64,000 nt of DNA from Mixia osmundae IAM 14324. Its lineage: Eukaryota; Basidiomycota; Mixiomycetes; Mixiales; Mixiaceae. The stretch lies in assembly GCF_000708205.1 (NCBI RefSeq), contig NW_014575554.1, positions 310,001 through 374,000 of the forward strand, in the 5' to 3' direction. The position numbers were made by a program, and so were the translations under genes. The notes under the pieces are model-generated. The model did no database searches. It saw only the letters and a program-made list of their open reading frames with translations, and was not told the DNA's origin. Numbering within the stretch: position 1 is the stretch's first letter; every line of letters starts with the position of its first letter. Below, piece after piece: positions 56,088 to 64,000 of the stretch.

Positions 56088-56372
56088 ATCTCGTTGACAC
56101 GCTGTTCGATTGTCGCATGCACATGAACCTATAGACGCATGAACTCAATCGCTATTGGCGTCAGTCTGCCATTCCTTCACATCGCATTCGGCCGTCGCTG
56201 TAGTGCTGTTCAGGAGAGATCTCCCGCGCGTACGAGTGACGCACCCTCATACTGAGTATGGCAATCCCGCGTTGAGTCTGCTGTGATCAGAGGGGCACAA
56301 TCGCGATGCACTCGTGGCTCTGTCGTCTCATAGTGATCTGCTGCCAGGTGAGCAGGGCTATGGTGCAACCTT

Positions 56373-57033
56373 TCATACCTTTGTGCAAGTGAAGCCATCT
56401 AGCAGCAGCATCAGTGTCTGAAACGGATAAAGGTTTGCGACGCACATCTTCATGCGGTAATATGTTCGACAGCAGACCATGCCTTGGACTGTCCAGCCCA
56501 GCTCCCAGTGCTGTGTCACCCCCCGTTGACCCTTGACATCGATGGCCAATTGAACACGATCCTCTTCGATATCGAGCAATGCCACCCGAGTTGTGATGTA
56601 CGGCAAAGACTGGTTAACCCATAAGCTTGAGTGCAGATACAAATCATCAGACACACGAAGCTGACTTGCGGCTCGACTCTCTTGTCCTTTTGCTGGAGCT
56701 CCACAGAGATACTGGCAGGACGATGTGGCGAGATGAAGAACGGTCCTAGATACCAGCAATTCGCCCGGCAAGAGTCTGCGCCAGTGAGCCGGGCACGGCT
56801 CTGCGACTTTCGGTTGGCCTACAGGTGATCTCGTAGTTGATCAGAGCTGGGCCGGCCTCGGCGACTTGTGCCAAGGTCGCGTTGCTGTTCAAGATTTGCA
56901 AAGGAGGCCATGAAGAAAGAGCTGCTTCGGACGAGCTGTAGAACACATGGGAAGAGCTTGGCACAGTAGCTGTGACAACGCTGAGGACGAGTGAAGCAAT
57001 GCAAAGAAGGGTCATTATATTTGCGATCGCCAT
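56373..57033 (-). CDS. Signal-peptide protein of unknown function
   Basis: Three exons joined by frame (56823-57033, 56657-56775, 56373-56609) give 188 residues. The start (MAIANIMTLLCIASLVLSVVTA) is a signal peptide or signal anchor. The rest looks like a compact lumenal or extracellular domain with NATL as an N-glycosylation site: LQILNSNATLAQVAEAGPALINYEITYSC, PASISVELQQKDKRVEPQVSF, YITTRVALLDIEEDRVQLAI, and several late Cys (VCCRTYYRMKMC, FTC). The exon phases agree at both junctions, which supports a real gene. A strong donor (AAG|GTATGA) overlaps the stop at 56373, so a further 3' exon is possible. Size and topology recall small ER subunits, but I could not match any. Confidence 0.6.
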
Positions 57034-57141
57034 GAAGAATTCCAGGATGCCCAGGAAGAGGCCAGGGACGCGACGAGAAGCAACCCCTTGCTGCTACAGA
57101 ATGCGGAATGCAACGAGACAACCCTACAGAGCTACAGATGA

Positions 57142-59886
57142 CTAGTCGTGAATGCTAGTCGAGAGCAAGTCCTCGTCCCTCGACGCGATCTTGCTCATCA
57201 AATGCGGTGGCACAAAGCCATTGCTGACCACGCGGTGCGGGTTTGCAGCAACGGAAGGAAGTCGCTCGGCATCTTTCTCCATCGTCTGCAGCACTTCCTG
57301 AGCGGGAGGTCGACGTTGCATCGTGGGTGGATTAGCGAGCGATGCGCTCAAGCTCGACACGCCGACGTTGCGTCGTTGATTCGCGATTGGTGCAACCGCT
57401 GCGAAACTGATCTGCCTGGACTCGACAGTGGGCGTTGGTGGCATGCTCTCGACAACGGTCGCAAGCTGAGATTGTGCAGCGGCTCCGCTTGTAGCAGCTC
57501 TGCCCCTCAGGGGCGGCACGAGCATACTCTCGTGCTGAGGAACTGAAGTCTTGCGCTCGTATTGCCAATCGCGTGGTGGCGAAGGACCTGCCAGACTAGG
57601 CAGACTTATCGCAATTGGCAGCGAGGTGGCAAAGCCATAGCTACTACTCAGGTCCTCTGTTGGCTTAGATCAGCTTCGAATTGTGCCGACTTCAAGCTGC
57701 GCACCTTCTAGCGAATCGCTTGGCTCTTCGTCCCTCAAATCGGCAAAAGCAGCTCTCATGACCATATCGCGTTTGCCGCCTTTGCGCCATCTGCGCGAAG
57801 ATCGATGACTGGGTGTGTCCGTACCGAGCAGCTCGCGTAGCCGCCTCTCTTGCTCCAATCGCTCGGCTGCATCCATCCTTGCACCTGGGTGATCGTGCGC
57901 CATTTCGGAAACACTGGCAGACATGCTCGACGCAGGTACATCGTCAATCGAAGCTGTAGTCGTGGGCGGTGATGGCGTGCCGGGCGTCTTGGGGTCCTCC
58001 TCGGAGGTCGAGCCCAATTCGTCCGCATCCTCCTCGAGGCCCTCGTTCTCGTCTTGCTCATCTTCATCTTCGTCGAGCTCTTCGTCCATCTCAAATACGC
58101 CTGTCCCTTCGTGTTCCTCGTCCTCATCATAGTCGTCTTCGTCAGTAGGCGGTAGATCGCTTAGCGGTCCTCGGGGCGACAAGGAGGCGAGTGTGACAGT
58201 TTTGCGTCCTTCGGCAGATCGCGATCGGGTGGCCGCCATTGACAGACGATCAGGCTCGACGAATTTGACATGGCGTGACTCTTTCTCGTCCTCGAGCGCC
58301 GCCTCTGCTGATCGAGGCGATAGTGCAATGTCGGGTATTTCTACCTCGGCCGGTGGCGAAGGCCCGTTGAGGCGTAAAAAGCCGGAAGATGACGAGCTCA
58401 GGAAAGGCGGTCGAGACGGGATCGAAGAAGACGAGCCCGAGCGTGCGTGACCGCTGTGAGAATGCAGGATCGATGTCTGCGTATGACTTGCGGAAGAGGG
58501 CGTCAATGCATTCAGAGGCGTAGTGGCAGTGACTGCTTCTTGCAAACGAACAGCCTCGTCGCTCATTGGGGGCGAGAAGAGCGGAGAAGGCGTTGGTAGA
58601 TTTGACGCATTCGCGCTTGTGGCTCTATGCAGCATCGCAATGGCCGGGGCGTCCATGAGATTGGCAGGACCGTCCGACGAGCGTCGTCTGGCAAATGGCA
58701 TCGACTCACTCGGATCGGGAGCCATCAACGGCGAATCGTGTGCCACTGGCGCATCTGAGCCAAACCCGCCTTTCGAGATACCTGCTCTTCGTTCGAGGAG
58801 ATCTGCTTGCTGGTCTAACCGCCTGCTAAAGTCGTCATGCTCTTTTCGCAATTGCGCGATCTTTCGCTCGGTGTGCTGCTTGTGGGCACGCACGGACTCG
58901 CGTACGGTGTCGCGTATGGTGCTCTCATCCGTCTGAGCAGCACTGTTGCCGGATGTTGCAGTCAGCGAAGATCGTCTGCGCGTCCCGAGACCGCTGGGAG
59001 TGATCGCAGGCGATCTGTGATCTGCAAGGGTCGAGGCCGGACCAAGGGAAAGAATCGGCGGATTGGGCACAGAGTGCAAACCAGACGAGTCTGTCCGCGA
59101 ACCAGTCGGCCTTGCTCTTATACGGGGCGAGCCTTTGGGTGAGATGGCTCTGCTGGGCGTTGAAGCAGTTGAAGGTGGCAGTGAAGTGGGAGGGCTGATC
59201 ATGTCGACATAGGCGGGCGAGGGAGCGTGAGGCGTGTTGAGCCTGACCCTGAAGCAGGGTGAGTAGCTCGGATCCTCGGTAGCAGCATCAATTTCATCCT
59301 CCGTCTGTGCGCGCTTTCCGATCAGCTCCGGTCAACAAACGTATGGAAGAATGTGACTGACGAGCAGAGATTCGTCCAGATGACAGTACATCCCTTCGGC
59401 GGGCAACACGAGCGAGTCTGGAGCGTGATGCTGCTGTCTGGACGATGACAAGCTTGGCTGTTGATAGGTCGCGAGTCGTGTGCCACAGTTGAGACAGCGC
59501 AAAAGGATCATATTCGGCCTGTCGATAGTATGCGCTGGCATCGTCGTGTCCTCCTCAGATCGTACAGCAGGCATGAAGGTAGATTGGATCAAGCGTGGAT
59601 GCTGTACCATCATTGCACGATGGTGACCTTTCCGCTTGCCCAACCCTCTTTGGGTCGCAGATGCGTGAAGAGGCGAATGCAGTGTCTCCTGACCGCCGCC
59701 CTCGTCCAGCAACATCTCGACATTGAGGCACTGGCAAGCATATCGACGGCCCTTCCTGCCCGTTGAGATGCCCACGCCGGGTACCTGGGTCGAAGATCCA
59801 CTGTTCAACTGCGGCGAGCCTGCACGCGATGAAGACCCGGCGCTGACGATGAGTGGCCTCGTCGGGGGACGCTGTGCTACACTCAT
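57142..59886 (-). CDS. Cys-rich N-terminal domain with long disordered acidic tail, function unknown
   Basis: Three exons (59362-59886, 57705-59304, 57142-57656) in matching phase give 879 residues. Residues about 40-170 hold probable zinc ligands: YACQCLNVEM, LRCLNCGTRLATY and MYCHLDE. The rest is Ser/Pro-rich and disordered: a coiled-coil piece (VRAHKQHTERKIAQLRKEHDDFSRRLDQQADLLERR), a run of Asp/Glu (DEDDYDEDEEHEG, then ELDEDEDEQDENEG), and a conserved-looking end (NGFVPPHLMSK). Without the 48-nt intron at 57657-57704 the frame meets a TGA and then stays open for 176 codons, which at first looked like readthrough. Two separate genes, split near 59330, remain possible, but the 57-nt intron there is phase-perfect. 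Family unknown; a Cys-x-Cys plus Cys-x2-Cys ribbon is inferred. Confidence 0.65.
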
Positions 59887-59910
59887 GCTGTCCCGTCCTG
59901 ACGATCGGGT

Positions 59911-59950
59911 CGAGTCGAGTCGAGTCGAGTCGAGTCGAGTCGAGTCGAGT
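59911..59950. repeat. CGAGT pentanucleotide microsatellite
   Basis: Eight perfect CGAGT units in the 190-bp promoter shared by the Cys-rich protein gene (minus, start 59886) and the ankyrin gene (plus, start 60077). It begins 25 bp from the minus-strand ATG, so it is likely in that gene's leader or core promoter. Confidence 0.95.
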
Positions 59951-60076
59951 CAGTCGGCAGCTGGAAATTTCCACGAACAAGTCGGCCAACGCCTCTCGTC
60001 GATATCCGGGGCACGCCCTGCTTGCTGGCCAAGTCAGAAGCGACGATCCATTGCCACATCATCATCGAACGTACAG

Positions 60077-60861
60077 ATGGTCAACGCTCCCGAAGCGACG
60101 AGCCAGCAGGGCAGTATGAGCGTCCCTACGTCAGTCGGACAAGCTCCTATCCTGCCTGATCAGATGTCACCCGCCACATCGACTGAGCCGGCCACAGCAG
60201 CAGCAGCATCTCAGACCGGCAGCGCCAGTGCTGCTGCTAGTGCCCTACCGCCGGACACTGTTGCCTTTGCGAGCAGACTGTTTGAGTGCGCACGCAATGG
60301 CGATCCGGATGGACTGCTCAAGGCTGCACTCACGCAAGGATCGATAAGCAATTTAAGGAATGCCAAGGGGGATAGCTTTGTCATGTTGGCCTGCTACCAT
60401 GGCCATGTCGATCTCGCTCGAGCCGTCTTGCAAGCAGGCGGCGACCCCAATATACTCAACGATCGTGGTCAGAGTCCCCTGGCAGGCGCGATCTTCAAGA
60501 ACGAGAATGAGATCGTCGACTTGCTCATCGAGCATGGCGCAGACCCATACGCGGGCACGCCGACTGCAGAGGAGACTGCTCGCTTGTTCGGCAAGACAGA
60601 TCTGCTCGAGCGACTGAGGAACGGTCGAGGGAGACCTGCCTGGGCAGCGCCTGTAGGGCCAGGGACTGCGACCAGCGACACGCCAGCGGAAGAGCCGGCA
60701 GAGATAGGTATGCAGGTAGTGCTACTTCCTCGCTATTGCTCACCAAGTCTGCAGGACCTGGCGCATACGGCGGTGTCGTCGAGGCCAGAAGGCGCGAGCA
60801 GGCAGCACAGCAAGCTAACAGGCTGCGCGATGCAGCAAGTCAACAGCTACAGGAGTCATGA
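60077..60861 (+). CDS. Small ankyrin-repeat protein
   Basis: Two exons (60077-60707, 60755-60861), 245 residues. An Ala/Ser/Thr-rich leader of about 60 residues precedes three or so ankyrin repeats: FASRLFECARNGDPDGLLKAAL, NAKGDSFVMLACYHGHVDLARAVLQAGGDPNILND and RGQSPLAGAIFKNENEIVDLLIEHGADPYAG. The C-terminal exon encodes a basic/Gln coiled coil (EARRREQAAQQANRLRDAA). The layout resembles small fungal ankyrin proteins such as Yar1 and fission yeast SPAP16F5.05c-like proteins, but the orthologue is unproven. Convergent with MSH5, 29 bp between stops. The frame is open upstream to 59723, but the extra part spans the microsatellite and lacks motifs. Confidence 0.85.
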
Positions 60862-60890
60862 TGTGCATTTGTAACATATCACATCCACCG

Positions 60891-63800
60891 TCATTCTTCG
60901 AAAGCGAGAATCTCATCAGATGGCAAAGTGAGCGCACCCAAGCTGCCCTGTGGATCGCCATCGCCGCGTATGCTGCTCGACAGCACGAGCTCGAGCATCT
61001 CGCGATAAGAGCCACGTGTGATGTCTCCATCATTGTCCAGCTCTAGACCGAGAAAGATATCTGCCACACGTTGAGCATGCGATAAGCGTCTGATCTCTGC
61101 CTCATCAGGCTTTGGACGGCACAATTCTGTGAGCGAGAAGTCGAGCAGCGCTGCTGAGACTTCACGAGCACGTGCGATCAGATGTGAGGGCAGACCGAAC
61201 TGAGCAGCGCATGCAAGCGCGTGCGATTCTGTGGCGACGCCCTTTGCCAGTTGATAGAGGTAAACGATCTCCGCGTCTTCGTCGTCGTCTGGCATTGCAC
61301 CGGCGAAAGTGATGGCCATCTGAGCAAGCAGCACGCCTCGTCGCTCGAGCTGCAGCATATTCGTCTGGAAAGCCGAGGCATAGTGAGTTGTCAGGATCGT
61401 TCGTGGACAGTCTGTCCCGCGCTGACACAGATGCTCAACGAGGCCGCAAAAGAGACTGATGCCATCGTTCGTCTCGGTCCCTTTGCCGAACTCGTCAGCG
61501 AGCAAGAGTGAGCGCGGGGTGGCATTGCGCAGCATATACGAAACTTGCTGAAGGTCAGAAACAAACAGGGAAGCTGGATTGGTAGCAGATTCGCGCGTCT
61601 GCACACGCGTAAGAATGCGATCCGTCAGGCCGATGATGGCGTTGTCGGCCGGTATATAGCTTCCGACATGAGCGAGAAGGACGATCAGAGCGACAGCTTT
61701 GACGTAGACACTTTTGCCGGAGAAATTACTGCCCGTCAGAATCATGACGGACCGATCCACGTCCATCCGACTGTCGGATGTCTCGCTTGACTCGTCTTCG
61801 CCCGTGTGCAGACCGTTTCCTGCCACGAGCGAAGTGTCGTTGCCGATGTAGCGATCGAGAAGGGTCTCGAGCACGGCATGTCGTCCCTGTCGGATTCGGA
61901 GAACATTATCGCTCGTGATGACTGGACGTGACCAGGCAAGGCGTTTTGCTGCATCTGCCAGACAGACAAGCGCATCGAGCTGGCCAAGTAGATGCGTTGC
62001 ATCGTGCAGAATCGTCTCGGCGCTCATCACTTGAGCAGTGAGCTCCTCGACTATGGCCACATGCGCTCATGAGCTCATGAAGGAAGCAGACGCCGGGAGC
62101 GCTACCAATGTCTATTTCGAGGTCAGAGATCATCGAGGCCAGGTCGCCATATTGCTCGTCAAGGTCTTGCATTTCGGATGTCTTCCAGTAGCTGAAACAT
62201 TCTGTACCTGATCATGCCCGTGAGCCTGCCAAACAGCTGAACGCAAAAGACTGAGACTGACTGAATTGGTATGTCCATCCCGGTAAATCGAGCTGCTTTG
62301 GATCTTGACCAGCCTTGAGTGTGAGCGAGCAGAGGTAGCCAAGCTGCTGACGGGTTCACCTTGATCGACGGGAGAGCGCAGCAAAGCTTGCTCACCTGGG
62401 GAAAGTAAACGACATTGAGCGCGTCGCATACGTCTGGTGAGATCTGCACGCTGAGGTGTCGTGCAACGTGGGACTGCGATTGTGTCAGCCGCTGTGAGTC
62501 GACGACTGGAATGACATACGAGGTCATTTGGCAAAGATGCATATTGCTGCCGGTACTGATCGAGTTGAGCGTTGACGCCATTCTGGATGCAGAGCTTGCC
62601 CTGGAATCCACTCTCGTGCCAGTCGATGCGATCTTCGATCGTAATGAGCAAAGCCTCGAAGAGTTCGACGTTGACGCTATTTGCGATCTGCAAGGGCCGT
62701 CAGTTGGCGTTTGGGTTCATGAAATGTACGCACTTGGAAGAGCAGAGCAGATGTCTGTAGATGCGTCAGGCCAAGGAGCTGCTCGCGCACTTGTAGCGCA
62801 CTCGAGAGCATCTATCAAGTAGTCTCATGAGGAAAAGCGCTACTCCAGCTGGTTGACTGACGGTGGTGATGGCGCGCCAGGTCGGCGTTGCATTGCCTTG
62901 ACCGCAGCGAAGCTTCTCGAGGACGCTCGCCGCCTGCTGGACCTTCAGACAGGATCTGAGATCGTACATGATATGCACTGTGGAAGCGTCGTGAGAAGAA
63001 GCATCCGCATAACACGATGATGCTGACAATTCTCGGGTCGAAGGAAGCAAGCGATTGCCGTCTGCCGTGCTTGAATGACATGCGTATCCAGCGATGGTCG
63101 GATGATCCACTGACGCAACGTCGTTCGACCTGCCGCCGAACGAGTCGTATTGATGACATCTGCATAAAGCTCAGATACCTCGACGGAGTTGCTTTTGGAC
63201 GCGAACCAAAGAGATTTGGCATCTTCGCGGTAGATGCGTCATTCCGCCCTGCAGCATGGCTGCCACTTGCAAACACTTGTAATGCTCTGCGTGTGGGTGG
63301 TGAGATTGATGTCTACGCACTGTCTCGCTGGGCCTACACGAGCGAATGAGTAGAGATCTGAAGGACAGAGGAGAGCGGCATCAGCTCGATCGAGCTGATC
63401 TTGCTTGAGGCGACACGGGGACGTGCAGAGCTCTGGCGTGAGGTGTAGGGCAATAGGCAGCCAATGCAGGCCAGGGTAGCAGGCTGATCGAGATCGAGTC
63501 TGCTTGACAGTCGGGCACCTCGCGTGAAGAGTGATTCATCTGATTGGCCATGCTTCGCTCGCTTTCGGCTCCGCACGATGTGCGATAGACCAGACTGATC
63601 CGACTCTTCGCTCGAGGATACGTCCGGTGAAGCGGGCGCATGCTTGGGCAGATCGAGTTCGAGCAATGCTGCCCGACCTGTTTCTACCGAGAACTCCTTG
63701 GCAGGTCGAGTTTCCACAGTAGCAGTTGCTGACCAGCCCGACACTGTACGATACGTGTGAGCGATGACAGGCTGTCTCGTGACGATGAGGGCACGAACAA

Positions 63801-64000
63801 GTCTGCTGCACCTTCTCGCTGAGACTCAACTCTGCTTTGGTACTGATCAGAACGAGCGATGGTTTGTACTGCTCTAGAACTGCCCGTCCCGCGCTAGACT
63901 CAGTCACCGGCGACGTGTCTGAGCTCTTAAGGGACTTGCTCGAGACGAGGAGATCACGATGCGGACCATCTTGCGCATCTTCGCTGATGAGGAGGGTGCC
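60891..64000 (-). CDS. MSH5: Meiotic MutS homologue Msh5, 5' end beyond window
   Basis: The gene enters from the right edge on the minus strand and ends at 60891. The C-terminal ATPase is well preserved: TSDNVLRIRQGRHAVLE, Walker A ILTGSNFSGKSVYVKAVALIVLLAHVGSYIPA, FVSDLQQVSYMLRNATPRSLLLADEFGKGTETNDG and TTHYASAFQ. GSNFSGKS with GS(Y/F)(I/V)PA is the Msh5 version. Upstream pieces also fit the family: EQYKPSLVLISTKAE, ETRPAKEFSVETGRAALLEL, and INTTRSAAGRTTLRQWIIRPSLDTHVIQARQTAIACFLRPEN. One clear intron is 62051-62105, joining LEIDI to VEELTAQVM; several more lie between 62.1 and 63.8 kb and were not all placed. Msh4-Msh5 stabilises crossover intermediates in meiosis. Confidence 0.88.

Noticed and set aside
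57142-57670. Apparent TGA readthrough extending the acidic protein by 176 codons
   Set aside because: A 48-nt GT-AG intron (57657-57704) removes the stop with correct phase and typical size, so readthrough is not needed.
57923-58132. Ser-rich plus-strand frame
   Set aside because: Antisense of the Asp/Glu run in the Cys-rich protein gene.

Overview
The window is a compact, gene-dense piece of a fungal nuclear chromosome, most likely a basidiomycete. The evidence is a set of fungal genes (SLD3, KEX1, SEC16, a ChAPs exomer subunit, APD1, a YSC84-type protein, an Rds1-like protein and a GH18 chitinase) broken by many introns of about 40-63 nt, with short intergenic gaps and moderately GC-rich sequence. 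I could not assign a species. I saw no rRNA or tRNA gene, no CRISPR array and no recognisable transposon or viral relic.

Layout. 0-7 kb: the tail of an SH3 protein, two orphan membrane proteins, an Apd1-type [2Fe-2S] protein and a hexose-type transporter. 7-20 kb: SEC16, a YSC84-domain protein, a small mitochondrial protein, a Ser/Thr/Pro-rich secreted protein, and a head-to-head SLD3/pinin pair. 20-30 kb: an Rds1-like secreted protein, a glutaredoxin, an AAAP amino-acid transporter, a Dpb3/CHRAC-type histone-fold protein, a HIT hydrolase, and a large fusion of a four-cysteine RecB/Cas4-like nuclease with an SF1 helicase. 30-42 kb: an orphan membrane protein, a ChAPs gene, an M16 metallopeptidase, an MDR oxidoreductase, then about 2 kb without a convincing gene. 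42-64 kb: PPC decarboxylase, TRAPPC11, KEX1, a chitinase, a mitochondrial cysteine synthase, ARF6, RPN11, an SDR, two orphan genes, an ankyrin protein and MSH5, which runs off the right edge.

Strands alternate constantly, so most gaps are shared divergent promoters or tight convergent ends. Many genes serve membrane traffic (SEC16, ChAPs, TRAPPC11, ARF6, KEX1, and the actin-linked SH3 and YSC84 proteins). Others serve genome maintenance and proteostasis (SLD3, DPB3-like, nuclease-helicase, MSH5, RPN11). I see no sign that they form a co-regulated cluster.

The strongest unusual signal is in the splicing. In at least seven introns, and probably eight or nine, the only donor that keeps a conserved protein in frame is GC rather than GT. 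That is roughly one in ten of the introns I mapped by eye. Gene models here were joined by hand from reading frame, donor and acceptor sites and family conservation. Most exon sums are exact multiples of three; where a junction is uncertain, the entry says so.
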